Positions 36,971 to 46,573 of a stretch of DNA of 64,000 bases are shown here, one piece after another. The notes under the pieces were generated by a model. It ran no database searches, was not told the DNA's origin, and saw only the letters and a list, made by a program, of their open reading frames with translations. Source of the DNA: CAVONV01 sp963697355 (GTDB lineage Bacteria; Acidobacteriota; Vicinamibacteria; Marinacidobacterales; DATDRI01); contig CAVONV010000023.1 in the NCBI GenBank assembly GCA_963697355.1, positions 992,001 through 1,056,000 of the forward strand, written 5' to 3'. The stretch's first letter is position 1, and the number at the start of each line of letters is the position of its first letter. A program made the position numbers and the translations under genes.

Positions 36971-37867
36971 ATGAAGCGTTCTACTATTGGCTTCCTGATA
37001 TGGCTGCTCTTGCCTGTTGGGGCTCTCGCGCAAACGAGCCCCAAGGATGTGCTCCGTCAGAACTTTGAAAGAGATGTCCACGGGATCATCGAAGAGGTTC
37101 ACGGGGTCGTAGGTCTGAGCATCCGCAGCCTTTCTTCGGGTGAGACCCTTTCGGTCAATGGTGACATGGTCTTCACACAGGCCAGCGCCATCAAGTTGCC
37201 GCTTCTAGTCGAGCTTTTTCGGCAGGTAGAAGAAGGTCGTCACGCACTCGATGAGCCCGTCGTTGTCCAGGAATCGGACATCACGAGCGGGAGCGGTGTT
37301 CTGCGACACCTGAGCCCCGGCGCGGTGACGATGAGCCTTCGGGATTACGCCACACTCATGGTTCTTGTGAGTGATAACACCGCGACGAATATGCTGATCG
37401 AGCGCGTCGGAATGGACCATGTCAATCGGACCATGGCTCGTGTTGGGCTCACGCAGACGAAGCTGCAGCGGAAGATGATGGACCGGGAGGCCTGGCTCGC
37501 GGATCGGGAGAACTTGTCGACACCCAATGAGCAGGCGCGGCTCCTGGAGCTCATCTTCAAGAGGGAAGTGTTGGGGGAGGAAAGCACTGAAGAGCTGATT
37601 CGGACGCTTTCCATACCGAAGAGCAGTCGCATTCGGACCTTGCTGCCTCCGGATACGCCTGTTGCTCACAAGACGGGTTCGGTCCCCGGCGTGGTGGTGG
37701 ACGTGGGGATTGTTTTCCTTCCGGACTGCCCCTTTATCGTTTCCGCGATGGCGAACTGGCTGACGGATCCGCACGAAACGGAGCAGGCGATCTCGCGGAT
37801 CGCCCTGGTAGCCTACCAGTACTTTGACCGACTCGCCCACTCGAACAGCTACGGGCACAAGCAGTGA
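36971..37867 (+). CDS. Class A beta-lactamase-like serine hydrolase, secreted
   Basis: A 298-residue protein with a signal peptide (IGFLIWLLLPVGALAQ), starting at an ATG after GAAGGAG. Class A motifs are present: S-x-x-K as SAIK in FTQASAIKLPLLVELF, S-D-N as VSDNTATNMLIERVG, and K-T-G as AHKTGSVPGVVVDVG. The omega loop (AWLADRENLSTPNEQARLL) lacks the canonical E-x-x-L-N, so the deacylating glutamate is uncertain, and it may be a related penicillin-binding or esterase-type enzyme rather than a true beta-lactamase. It is convergent with the Fic gene across a strong hairpin. Confidence 0.8.
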   Translation: MKRSTIGFLIWLLLPVGALAQTSPKDVLRQNFERDVHGIIEEVHGVVGLSIRSLSSGETLSVNGDMVFTQASAIKLPLLVELFRQVEEGRHALDEPVVVQESDITSGSGVLRHLSPGAVTMSLRDYATLMVLVSDNTATNMLIERVGMDHVNRTMARVGLTQTKLQRKMMDREAWLADRENLSTPNEQARLLELIFKREVLGEESTEELIRTLSIPKSSRIRTLLPPDTPVAHKTGSVPGVVVDVGIVFLPDCPFIVSAMANWLTDPHETEQAISRIALVAYQYFDRLAHSNSYGHKQ

Positions 37868-37868
37868 G

Positions 37869-37980
37869 AAAAAGGTGCCAGGCACGCTATTCCGCTGTTC
37901 GAACGTTCGAAAGCGGGTGTATGGACCGTTGAATAACGGAACAACGTGCCTGGCACCTTTTTTTCTGGCACCTTTTTGTT
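37869..37980. terminator. Large hairpin with T-tracts between convergent genes; REP-like arms
   Basis: AAAAAGGTGCCAGGCACG (37869-37886) and CGTGCCTGGCACCTTTTT (37945-37962) are perfect 18-base complements, and a third TGGCACCTTTTT follows at 37966. With A-run and T-run flanks it can terminate both converging transcripts. The core GTGCCAGGCAC is also of the REP type. Confidence 0.7.
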
Positions 37981-37997
37981 CAAGCAAGTGTCAACAT

Positions 37998-39122
37998 CTA
38001 GAACACCAACTGATACCGTACACCCGCGCCTCGACCCAGTCGCTGAATGAGTCCTTGCTTCGTGAGCAGTCGTAATGCATCAGTAGTGGTCGAGCGAGGG
38101 AAGCCGGTGTCTTCGACGATCTCGCGAGTCCGAAGACGCGTCTCCGGACGTTCTTTGAAGCAGTTCAGAACCGTGGTTGCGGCCGGCGGTAGCGCCCGAA
38201 GTGACTGATAGCGATTTCGATAAAACTCGAAATCTCCAAGCGCACGGTTGAGCACCTTGATCATGAAGCGAAGGAAAGGATCATAGTCATAGACCGAGGG
38301 ATCGGGTTGGAACTTGCCGCCGGAACAGCGTCTTAGGGTGATGTAATAGTCTTCACGCTGCCTCTCTATGTAACGATCGATGGGAAGGTATGGTGCGACG
38401 GATTGGAGACTCTCGTCGGGACTTTGAAGGAGAGCCAGGAGGAAGAGCCCTCGTGCGATTCTACCGTTCCCATCCTGGAAAGGATGAATAGCAAGAAAGC
38501 GAAACACAAACTCGACCGCAACGGTAACCGTCCAGGCATGCTCGGGGAGAATGTCGTTGTACCAACCTATGAGATCCGTCATCGCCGCTTCGGTGATCGG
38601 GCCAGGCGGGGAAGTCTCCAAGACAGAGGTCTCTTCTCCAGTCGCTGGGTTGCGCCGTATGACGCCGTTGGGGATTGTCTTATATCGACCCCGGTAATGC
38701 TCGGCGGGAGCGTAATAGCGAAGCAGTTCATTGTGTAATGCTCTCAAGCCCGTCTCCGTCAGCGGGAACATGTCTTCCGCCTGGGAGTAAATGATTTGCA
38801 GCATCGCCCGGCAGCCGGCTACTTCATCAATGCTTCTCTCCTTGTCCTTCGATAGTTTGTCCTGGATGAGCTCGCGGTGATCGATGTAGGCGGTCGTTCT
38901 GGCGTCTTTGGCAAGAGCGGTATCGAGCCACTCGACTTCGGCGTCGGTGAGAACCGCGTTCTCGATTCGAGTGGATGCGCCGACCATGCTGATTCGGACA
39001 TTTCGGTGAATATAGTCAAGCTCCTCGCTGGGCAAGGATGCTACAATCTGCTGCTTTCGGGCCGTCGCCTGAGCCAGCTTCCTGAGCTCTTTTGTGTTCT
39101 CTCCAACTATCTGAAACGACAT
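37998..39122 (-). CDS. fic: Fic-family protein with inhibitory motif and winged-helix C-terminus
   Basis: A 374-residue protein. The catalytic motif HPFQDGNGRIAR fits HxFx(D/E)GNGRxxR, which transfers AMP (or another nucleotide) to protein hydroxyls. The N-terminal helix carries STRIEN, the (S/T)xxxE(G/N) inhibitory motif that occludes the ATP site, so this is a self-inhibited class II Fic enzyme. The flap region (RGRYKTIPNGV) precedes it. The last ~70 residues (AATTVLNCFKERPETRLRTR, DTGFPRSTTTDALRLLTKQG) are a winged helix. The start could be ATG 39120-39122, the preceding GTG, or TTG 39131; AGG stands nine bases before the ATG. A dyad at 39151-39183 upstream may be its own binding site. Confidence 0.87.
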   Translation of the reverse strand: MSFQIVGENTKELRKLAQATARKQQIVASLPSEELDYIHRNVRISMVGASTRIENAVLTDAEVEWLDTALAKDARTTAYIDHRELIQDKLSKDKERSIDEVAGCRAMLQIIYSQAEDMFPLTETGLRALHNELLRYYAPAEHYRGRYKTIPNGVIRRNPATGEETSVLETSPPGPITEAAMTDLIGWYNDILPEHAWTVTVAVEFVFRFLAIHPFQDGNGRIARGLFLLALLQSPDESLQSVAPYLPIDRYIERQREDYYITLRRCSGGKFQPDPSVYDYDPFLRFMIKVLNRALGDFEFYRNRYQSLRALPPAATTVLNCFKERPETRLRTREIVEDTGFPRSTTTDALRLLTKQGLIQRLGRGAGVRYQLVF

Positions 39123-39150
39123 CACTTTCAACCTATTGTACCGTAATGTC

Positions 39151-39183
39151 CGCTAATGTACAGATATTGTCCGTATATTAGCG
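39151..39183. promoter_or_regulatory. Inverted repeat in the fic promoter region
   Basis: CGCTAATGTAC (39151-39161) and GTATATTAGCG (39173-39183) pair at 10 of 11 positions across an AT-rich centre. It is a plausible operator for the winged-helix domain of the Fic protein. Confidence 0.5.
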
Positions 39184-39343
39184 TATATTATCAGACACCT
39201 GCAAACCGGAGAACGAGATTGTATTTCGAGTCAATAGGTTAGGGTCGTGCGGTCACGATTCGAAACACGAAAAGCACGACGGATTTGCTCGGCTAGCCCC
39301 ACCTGTTTTCTCGTACTCGCGCTTGCTATTCGCCACTCCGATC

Positions 39344-39826
39344 TCAGCCAACGGAGATCTTTCCTTGCGATTTCTCTGGGTTGCGCATCGTCCTCAGAGA
39401 AACACCCACGCCGTAGGTCACGAAGTCACCCCTCGGCTTGACACGGATGACACAGGAGTCGGCAACAAATGTTTCGTCGATTTCCATGCCCCGGAACAGA
39501 GTGTCTATGACGTCTCGTCCGACCTCTTCGATCGTGTGAACCTTCGCTTCTCCCTGAAATGTCACTGTAGCGGGAGGAATGGGAAGAAAAGGCAGAAACG
39601 GAATGCGCTTATGAATGGTCACGGTCAAGGAGACGTTGGGATTTTGTTTGACGTGGCGCGTCTTCCAGGCACCCTTGGAGGTGCCGATGAATATCTCGCG
39701 GCCTCGAGCAACGTAGACGATTCCGGCGGTTCGAGCCTCACCCTTCGTTGTGACCATCCCTAAGACCGCGAAAAACTGCTTTTGTACCTCTTTCCAGACT
39801 TCGTCTGTGGTTATTTGAGCGGGCAT
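39344..39826 (-). CDS. Pyridoxamine 5'-phosphate oxidase-fold protein
   Basis: A 160-residue split-barrel flavin-binding-type protein: EVWKEVQKQFFAVLGMVTTK, GEARTAGIVYVARGREIFIG, SKGAWKTRHVKQNPNVSLTV, PPATVTFQGEAKVHTIEEV and ADSCVIRVKPRGDFVTYGVG. This is the general PPOX-type pattern in which a K or R pair (WKTRHV) binds the flavin phosphate. Substrates of such small members (heme, F420 or FMN chemistry) cannot be told apart here. I start at the ATG 39824-39826 because GGGAGG is seven bases upstream; an earlier start 14 codons upstream lacks one. Confidence 0.78.
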   Translation of the reverse strand: MPAQITTDEVWKEVQKQFFAVLGMVTTKGEARTAGIVYVARGREIFIGTSKGAWKTRHVKQNPNVSLTVTIHKRIPFLPFLPIPPATVTFQGEAKVHTIEEVGRDVIDTLFRGMEIDETFVADSCVIRVKPRGDFVTYGVGVSLRTMRNPEKSQGKISVG

Positions 39827-40206
39827 GACTACCTCCCTGACGAGCTCCTCCCGTACAAGATTATACATTTGCTCGAAAGCAAGGGCTTTCTGAGCGGAGC
39901 GTACCGAGATTGTGAACGTGATTGAAACGGCGAAGCGACTATTGCCCGTTGAAGTGAAAGCCGCGAAGCGTGTTGGGCTAGGCGATCTGGACCAAGTTGG
40001 AAAAGAAAAAAAATCATTTTTTAATTGCCAACTTTATTCTGCGTTATGAATCGAAGCAAACGATGTGCTCGAGAATGAGCCTGTGCGTTCTCTAGTCGGC
40101 GCGTACGTTTCTTTCTCGGCCAGGAAGACTTCAAAGCTGCCCGAGCTGTTGAACGTTTAGCAGACGTCATTCATTGAGACAAAAAAGCTGCACTTATACT
40201 AGAGTT
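39827..40206. other. Intergenic, with an AT-rich hairpin
   Basis: AGTTGG (39995-40000) and CCAACT (40028-40033) enclose A- and T-runs that can pair, giving a hairpin that could end transcription or sit in a promoter region. No gene seen. Confidence 0.4.
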
Positions 40207-41397
40207 ATGAAATACAAACTCAAACCCAAATCGTTCTCGAAAATCTCAGATGATGAGCTACTCCGCCGCCTTAATGAGCTATTGACAAAGTCCCGGCGCG
40301 TCGAAGCCTAGCTGGTCGCACACATCGGTGAAGTAGATGCGCGGAGGCTCTATGCCAGCCAGGCATCGTCCGTGTTCGTCTATTCCACCAATGTTTTAAA
40401 CCTTTCCGAGCACGAGGCCTATTTGCGAATTACGGTCGCCCGTGCGGCTCGAAAGCACCCGATACTCCTCGAGATGCTCGCTGACGGTAGGCTTCACTTG
40501 AGCGGCATTGCCAAGCTGGTGCCTCTCCTTACCGAGACCAACCGAGAAACACTTTTGGCCCGCGCGGCTCATCAATCGAAACGCAAGATCGAAGAGTTGG
40601 TCGCCGAGCTTTCACCGAAGCCGGATGTCCCCGCGGCGATGCGCAAGCTACCCGAACGGCGAAAGAAGACACCGCCCGTGGAGATGCAGCTCGGTCCGGA
40701 ATGAGTTGGGCGCAGCTCGGAGTCTAAACAAGTAGACCCAGAACGGGAAGCAAAAGCATCGTCCCTACCGGCTCCTGCTCGAACCACGCCAGCGATGGTA
40801 CAACCCATTGCTCCCACTCGATGGAAAGTCCAGTTCAGAGCCGGCGCCGAGCTTCGCGAGAAACTCGATCGACTTCGCGCACTCATGCGCTCGTCTGTCC
40901 CCGATGGGGATATCGCGACCATCATCGAGGAGGCCGTCACCGAGAAGCTCGAGAGGCTCGAAGCGAAGCGATTTGCGAAGACGAAGGCTCCAAGAAAGAG
41001 GCTCGAAGAGACGGTTACTTCACCGTCGTCACGCTATATACCGGCCGCGGTCAAACGAGCCGTCTCGAAGCGTGACCAGTATCAGTGCACTTTCATTGCA
41101 GACGACGGTCGGCGATGTGGCGAACGAGATGGGCTCGAGTTCCACCACCGCAAGCCCTACGGCCGTGGTGGCGACCACAGCGTTGACAACGTCTACTTGA
41201 TCAGTCGTTGTCACAACGGTTATCTCGCCGAGCGAGACTACGGTAAGGAAGTGATAGAGCAGTATCGCCGTTCTGCAGGCCGAGTGTCCGAGCCTGCAGC
41301 CGTTTATGCCATTGGCAACCGGGCCCACGATCTACTCGGGCCGGACCGAGCAAGGTTGAGGGTACAAGCCGCAGAAGCTGCCATCAACGGCCCGTGA
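40207..41397 (+). pseudogene. DUF222-type HNH endonuclease with two in-frame stops
   Basis: One frame runs through the whole region. MKYKLKPKSFSKISDDELLR opens it. TAG at 40309-40311 stands where relatives have glutamate (RVEA-LVAHIGEVDARRLY). SVFVYSTNVLNLSEHEAYLR, RLHLSGIAKLVPLL and KRKIEELVAELSPKP follow. TGA at 40702-40704 interrupts again, and the frame resumes with TRWKVQFRAGAELREKLDRL and the nuclease part RDQYQCTFIADDGRRCGERD, LEFHHRKPYGRGGDHSVDN, ending SRCHN. The HNH residues are intact. Both stops are single-base changes from sense codons. A tail like the one at 3604-3690 ends the frame. Confidence 0.8.
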
Positions 41398-41463
41398 CTG
41401 AGCCGTTTTCGGGTGAGCGGGTCGCAGTGCGTCGATTGTTGGTTTCAAACTCTCCCGCAACCT

Positions 41464-41493
41464 TTGACTTCGCTCCCTGAAAAGCCATATCCT
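41464..41493 (+). promoter_or_regulatory. Kinase-type promoter TTGACT-N18-TATCCT, head of cluster 2
   Basis: TTGACT at 41464-41469 and TATCCT at 41488-41493; GGAGG precedes the ATG. Same form and spacing as the head of cluster 1. Confidence 0.65.
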
Positions 41494-41515
41494 CATCCAG
41501 ACGCGGAGGTCCTCC

Positions 41516-44194
41516 ATGATTGGTCGGACACTCTCCCACTACAAGGTCCAAGACAAGATCGGCGAAGGTGGAATGGGGGAGGTGTATCTTGCTAAAGACA
41601 CCAAGTTGGATCGTGACGTAGCCATTAAGGTTCTTCCCGCAACCTTCTCTGAGAACAAGGAACGTCTAGCCCGATTCGAACGTGAAGCTAAACTGCTCGC
41701 ATCGCTGAATCATCCCAATATTGCCGCCATCCATGAGCTCGAGGAATCTGATGGAGTCCACTTCCTGGCGCTGGAGTATGTACCAGGCGAAACGCTGGCG
41801 GAACGAATCAAGCGCGGGCCTATTCCCATTGATGACGCCCTTCCGCTGTTCAAGCAAATCGCGGAAGGTCTCGAAGCCGCGCATGAGAAAGGCGTCATTC
41901 ATCGAGACTTGAAGCCTGCCAACATCAAGGTGACGCCTGAGGGCAAGGTCAAGGTGCTGGATTTCGGATTGGCCAAAGCGATGGCAGGAGAGGTTCCAAC
42001 TCAAGGACTTTCGGAGTCTCCTACATTGACCAGGGACGCCACCGAGACAGGAGTCCTTCTCGGTACTGCGCCCTACATGAGTCCTGAGCAGGCACGAGGG
42101 AAGGCGGTAGACAAGCGGACGGATATTTGGGCTTTTGGGTGTTGTCTCTACGAGGCACTTACAGGGAAGACAGCATTTCTTGGTGAGACGGTCTCCGACA
42201 CGATTGTCTCTATTCTGAAACTGGAACCCGATTGGAGTGCATTGCCGGACGCGACTCCTACCGTTCTCCATAGCCTTCTCCGCCGATGTCTCAGGAAGGA
42301 TGCGAACGAGCGTCTGCACGACATGGCGGATGCGCGGATCGAGATCAAGGAAGCTCTCGAAGAGCCCTTGCCGGCAGCAGGAATGGGAGAAGTGAACGAG
42401 CGGCCGCGTGAACAGCGGTGGCAGCAGTTTGGCTTTTGGTTGGCCGCAGGTGTGATTGGGATTTTGGCCGTCGCACTCTGGGCACCGTGGCGCACGACTC
42501 TGTCAGTCGAGAAGCCGGTCATGCGCGTGACCCTACCGACCGGGCCGGTCGACGTGATGCCCGACTGGTACTCTCCCTTGGCGCTTTCCCCGGACGATCA
42601 ACGGCTCGTCTATGTGGCGGAACGCGGCGGCACGCAGCAGCTCTATCTTCGTGAGATGGCGTCGCCCGAGGCTACACCGATCCCAGGTACGGAGAACGGC
42701 AGGCAGCCCTTTTTTTCGCCGGACGGCCAATGGGTGGGATTTGTTGCTGACAGTCAGTTGAAAAAGGTATCCCTCTTGGGCGGACCGCCTCTACCCCTCG
42801 CCGATATCTCGCGGTTCATGCGCGGTGCGAGCTGGGGGCCGGAGGACACCATTGTTTACGTCGATAATAAAACTCATGTGATACAGCGCATCTCGGTCGA
42901 AGGAGGGACGCCGCAGGCATTGACCGTAATAGATTCCGAGAAAGGTCACTTTATCCACAGCTTTCCGCAGATGCTGCCGGGAGATGACGCTTTGCTATTT
43001 GTGGCGCTGGATGGTTCCTGCGGAAATCCAAGCATCATTGCCCAATCTCTTGACAACGGTGAGCAAAAGACTCTCATCGAAGGGGGCACCGCGCCGCACT
43101 ACCTACCGACCGGCCACATTGTCTACGCTAAGGCGTCCACCCTTTTAGCCGCGCCGTTCGACTTGGAGCGGCTCGAGCTCGCCGGTCCCTCCGTCCCTCT
43201 CATCGAGAATGTACTTATGGGTGGATGCAAGGAGGCCTACTACTATCTCTCCGAAAACGGATCGATTGCTTATGTTGCCGGCGGTGAGCTCCAATCCGAG
43301 AATAACGTGTTGGTTTGGGTCGACCGACGGGGAAACGAAGAGCTCATCACAATCAATCCGAGGTTGATGGGTCCTCGGTTGTCGCCTGACGGGAAGCGTA
43401 TCGCCGTCTGGCGGTACGGTGATGATCCGCAGGTGTGGCTGTATGAGTTCGCCCGCGACACCATGACCCAATTGACGGTGGAGTCGCGGAGTTTTTGGCC
43501 GCATTGGACCCCTGACGGCCGGCGTTTGGTATTTAACTCCGATGTGCCGGGTGCTGTGGCCGGTGAGCTCGTTGACAGCGATCTGTTCTGGATGCCTGCC
43601 GATGGTAGCGGACCTCGGGAGCGACTCTTTGATGCGAAACTGGCTCAGGTCTCCAGCTCTTGGTCCGCTGACGGCAAACAGCTCGTCTTCCACCACGGTC
43701 ATCGCACTCCTGGGTTCGACATTTGGGTGATGCCCGTCGATGGCGAGCCCTTGCCGTTTCTCGCAACACCGGCCAGTGAGTACCAGGGCGTGCTGTCGCC
43801 CGATGGGCACTGGCTCGCCTATGTGTCGAACGAAACCGGGCGCGAAGAAATTTATGTGACCTCGTTCCCTCAACCCACTCGGCGTTGGACGGTATCGACC
43901 GAGGGGGGTATCGGTCCCGTCTGGGCTCGCAACGGGCTTGAGCTCTTCTACTGTGAGGGTGAGCGTATGATGGCGGTCGATTTCCTGACGGAACCGGATT
44001 TCACGCCGTTGAAGCCGGAGTTCCTGTTCACGGGTTCCTACGTTCCTTGTGCCAACGTCTATGGGCGGAACTACGACGTGGCCTCGGACGGACGATTCAT
44101 CATGCTCAAAAGCGTGGAAGAGTCGCCGCCCACGCAGGTGAACCTTATCTTCAATTGGATCGAGGAACTGAAGCGCCGCGTTCCCTCAAACTGA
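41516..44194 (+). CDS. Ser/Thr kinase with PD40 propeller (cluster 2, gene 1)
   Basis: An intact 892-residue kinase. Kinase domain ~10-270: GEGGMGEVYLAKD, VAIKVLP, GVIHRDLKPANIK, DFGLAKAM, YMSPEQARGKAVDKRTDIWA and RCLRKDANERLHDMADARIE. A transmembrane helix at ~305-325 (FWLAAGVIGILAVALWAPW) leads to an outer PD40 propeller (ALSPDDQRLVYVA, PFFSPDGQWVGFVADSQLKK, VLSPDGHWLAYVS) ending with FNWIEELKRRVPSN. Its twin, gene 1 of cluster 1, has the same architecture but two frameshifts. It is two bases from the next gene. The propeller probably senses an envelope ligand or partner and the kinase relays it (family inference). Confidence 0.92.
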   Translation: MIGRTLSHYKVQDKIGEGGMGEVYLAKDTKLDRDVAIKVLPATFSENKERLARFEREAKLLASLNHPNIAAIHELEESDGVHFLALEYVPGETLAERIKRGPIPIDDALPLFKQIAEGLEAAHEKGVIHRDLKPANIKVTPEGKVKVLDFGLAKAMAGEVPTQGLSESPTLTRDATETGVLLGTAPYMSPEQARGKAVDKRTDIWAFGCCLYEALTGKTAFLGETVSDTIVSILKLEPDWSALPDATPTVLHSLLRRCLRKDANERLHDMADARIEIKEALEEPLPAAGMGEVNERPREQRWQQFGFWLAAGVIGILAVALWAPWRTTLSVEKPVMRVTLPTGPVDVMPDWYSPLALSPDDQRLVYVAERGGTQQLYLREMASPEATPIPGTENGRQPFFSPDGQWVGFVADSQLKKVSLLGGPPLPLADISRFMRGASWGPEDTIVYVDNKTHVIQRISVEGGTPQALTVIDSEKGHFIHSFPQMLPGDDALLFVALDGSCGNPSIIAQSLDNGEQKTLIEGGTAPHYLPTGHIVYAKASTLLAAPFDLERLELAGPSVPLIENVLMGGCKEAYYYLSENGSIAYVAGGELQSENNVLVWVDRRGNEELITINPRLMGPRLSPDGKRIAVWRYGDDPQVWLYEFARDTMTQLTVESRSFWPHWTPDGRRLVFNSDVPGAVAGELVDSDLFWMPADGSGPRERLFDAKLAQVSSSWSADGKQLVFHHGHRTPGFDIWVMPVDGEPLPFLATPASEYQGVLSPDGHWLAYVSNETGREEIYVTSFPQPTRRWTVSTEGGIGPVWARNGLELFYCEGERMMAVDFLTEPDFTPLKPEFLFTGSYVPCANVYGRNYDVASDGRFIMLKSVEESPPTQVNLIFNWIEELKRRVPSN

Positions 44195-44196
44195 CA

Positions 44197-46569
44197 ATGA
44201 CACTTCAACCCGGCACCCGACTCGGCCATTACGAGATTACGTCTCTGCTTGGCTCGGGTGGGATGGGGGAAGTCTATCGGGCGAAGGATGAACACCTCAG
44301 TCGAGACGTGGCAATCAAGGTTCTCCCCACAGGGACGCTTGCGGATGAACACGTCCGGCAAAGATTTCGCAAGGAAGCCTTGGCGTTGTCCAAGCTCAAC
44401 CACCCCAACATCGCAACCGTTCATGACTTCGCCACCCAGGCGGGTGTGGACTTCATCGTAATGGAGCTGGTCGAAGGGGTGTCGTTAGCGGATAAGGTAA
44501 AGACAGGACCTTTGCCGGAGAAGGAAATCTCCGCTCTGGGATCACAAATCGCCGACGCGTTAGAAGAAGCTCATGAAAGCGAGATCATCCACAGGGATCT
44601 GAAGCCTGGGAACATCGTCGTCACACCTAAAGGCCGGGTGAAGGTGCTTGATTTTGGTCTGGCGAAAATGCTGCGTCCAGTCAGTGATGAAGCCACCACC
44701 GAAGCCTTGACGCAAGAGCACGCCGTTGCGGGAACCCTTCCTTACATGTCGCCGGAGGAGTTACGGGGAGAAAAGGCCGAATATCGGAGTGACCTCTTTT
44801 CCTTCGGCGTCGTGCTCTATGAAATGGCCACAGGTCGTCGGCCTTTTGAGCATACGCTCTCGACGGCGTTGGCGGATGCCATCATCCATAAGCCACCCGA
44901 ACCACCTAGTACCCACAATCAGAAGGTTTCGCCAGGTCTGGAGAGCATCATTATTAAGGCCCTGGACAAAGAGCCAGATCACCGTTACCAGTCGGCCCGT
45001 GAGATGCGGGTGGACTTAGAAAGACTGAACGCGCCTGTCTCGGGGGTTGTTCCGAAACGGAAGCGAGTTCGTCCGGGTCGATGGCTATGGGCCGCGGCAT
45101 GTGTAGCTGCCATCTTAGCCGCCGTGGTCTTGCTGAACGTTGGTGGATTGCGGGACAGGTTGGTGGGAGAGTCAGGTCCTCTTATCGATTCCATCGCTGT
45201 GCTGCCGCTGGAAAACCTCTCGGGTGATCCAAAGCAAGAGTATTTCGTAGACGGGATGACCGACGCACTGATTGCGAACCTAGCCAAAATTGGGGCCCTG
45301 CGGGTTATCTCACGACAATCGGTCATGCGGTTCAAGGATGCAGAAACACCTATGCCAGAGATCGCTCGTCTACTGAGCGTTGATGCAATCGTGGAGGGAT
45401 CGGTTGTGCGCTCGGGCGACCACGTGCGCATCACGACCCAATTGATACAGGGCGATCCCGAACGGCATATTTGGGCGGAGATCTATGAGCGCGAATTGGT
45501 AGATATCCTCGCACTACAGAACGACGTGGCGAGAGAGATCGCCCGCGAGATCCAGGTTATTGTAACACCTGCGGAACGCGATCGTTTGTCCGTCAATCGT
45601 CGGGTTGATCCGGAGGCTTATGAAGCATATTTAATGGGTGTTTCTCACCAGCACAGTGGCAGGCTCGAGAAAGCGCTCGAGTACATGCAAAAAGCCATTG
45701 AGAAAGATCCGACATTCGCGCAGGCTTATGCCGCGTCCTCTGGGATTTACGTCAACCTTCCATTTTTTACGTCGCGTACTTACGAAGAAGTCCACTACAA
45801 GGCCAGGGACGCTGCAACGAAAGCTCTGGAAATCGACGACACTCTTTCTACCGCTCACGCGGCGCTGGCAAGTATCATGGAATACGAATGGAACTGGGAG
45901 GCCGCCGAGAGGGGATACCAACGAGCGATTGTTCTCAACCCGGGCGATGAGCTGGCTCACAGCAGGTATAGCATGCTGTTGACGAGAATGGAACGCCATG
46001 ACGAGGCCATTCATCAGCTACAGCGATCCTTGGAGGTGAATCCGTCCTCGTTTCAAGGTCGCTGGATCCTCGGGCGAGCGTTGGTTATGGCAGGCCGTCC
46101 CGATGAGGCGATTGAAAAGCTGCAAGCAGCCATCAGGATGTCTGCCAACTTCTGGTTGCCACATGCTGTTCTCGGCAACGCCTATACTGAGAAGGGGATG
46201 TATACGGAGGCCATTGCTGCGTGCGAGCGAGCCATCGACCTTTCAAAAGGGAGCAGCCGTCCGATAGGGGACCCCTTAGCTCACTCGAATCTCGCCAGAG
46301 CGTTGGTCATATCAGGTCAGGTCGATGAGGCACGGGCGATCCTCGAGGAATTGAAGAAAGAACGGGAGCGCAACTATTTCTCAGCCATTCACCTGGCCGC
46401 AATTTGCGCCGCCCTTGGTGAAGCGGACCAAGCCTTCCATTGGTTAGAAGAAAGCTTTGCGAATCACGACGTAAATATGACTTGGCTCAGGGCTGCTCCG
46501 GCTTGGTCAGTCCTCCGTGACGACCCGCGCTTCCAGGACATCTTGCGCCGTATGAATTTCCCGGAGTGA
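44197..46569 (+). CDS. Ser/Thr kinase with TolB-N-like domain and TPR repeats (cluster 2, gene 2)
   Basis: A 790-residue protein from the ATG two bases after the preceding stop (the frame is open further upstream, but homology starts here: MTLQPGTRLGHYEITSLLG). Kinase: GSGGMGEVYRAKDE, VAIKVLP, IIHRDLKPGNIVV, DFGLAKM and GTLPYMSPEELRGEKAEYRS. A helix at ~290-310 (WLWAAACVAAILAAVVLL) may span the membrane. The TolB-N/FlgO-like segment (SIAVLPLENLSGDPKQEYFV, DGMTDALIANLAKIGALRVI) is followed by at least six TPR units (LEYMQKAIEKDPTFAQAYA, RGYQRAIVLNPGDELAHSR). Its twin is at 22787-25081. Confidence 0.9.
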   Translation: MTLQPGTRLGHYEITSLLGSGGMGEVYRAKDEHLSRDVAIKVLPTGTLADEHVRQRFRKEALALSKLNHPNIATVHDFATQAGVDFIVMELVEGVSLADKVKTGPLPEKEISALGSQIADALEEAHESEIIHRDLKPGNIVVTPKGRVKVLDFGLAKMLRPVSDEATTEALTQEHAVAGTLPYMSPEELRGEKAEYRSDLFSFGVVLYEMATGRRPFEHTLSTALADAIIHKPPEPPSTHNQKVSPGLESIIIKALDKEPDHRYQSAREMRVDLERLNAPVSGVVPKRKRVRPGRWLWAAACVAAILAAVVLLNVGGLRDRLVGESGPLIDSIAVLPLENLSGDPKQEYFVDGMTDALIANLAKIGALRVISRQSVMRFKDAETPMPEIARLLSVDAIVEGSVVRSGDHVRITTQLIQGDPERHIWAEIYERELVDILALQNDVAREIAREIQVIVTPAERDRLSVNRRVDPEAYEAYLMGVSHQHSGRLEKALEYMQKAIEKDPTFAQAYAASSGIYVNLPFFTSRTYEEVHYKARDAATKALEIDDTLSTAHAALASIMEYEWNWEAAERGYQRAIVLNPGDELAHSRYSMLLTRMERHDEAIHQLQRSLEVNPSSFQGRWILGRALVMAGRPDEAIEKLQAAIRMSANFWLPHAVLGNAYTEKGMYTEAIAACERAIDLSKGSSRPIGDPLAHSNLARALVISGQVDEARAILEELKKERERNYFSAIHLAAICAALGEADQAFHWLEESFANHDVNMTWLRAAPAWSVLRDDPRFQDILRRMNFPE

Positions 46570-46573
46570 AAAC

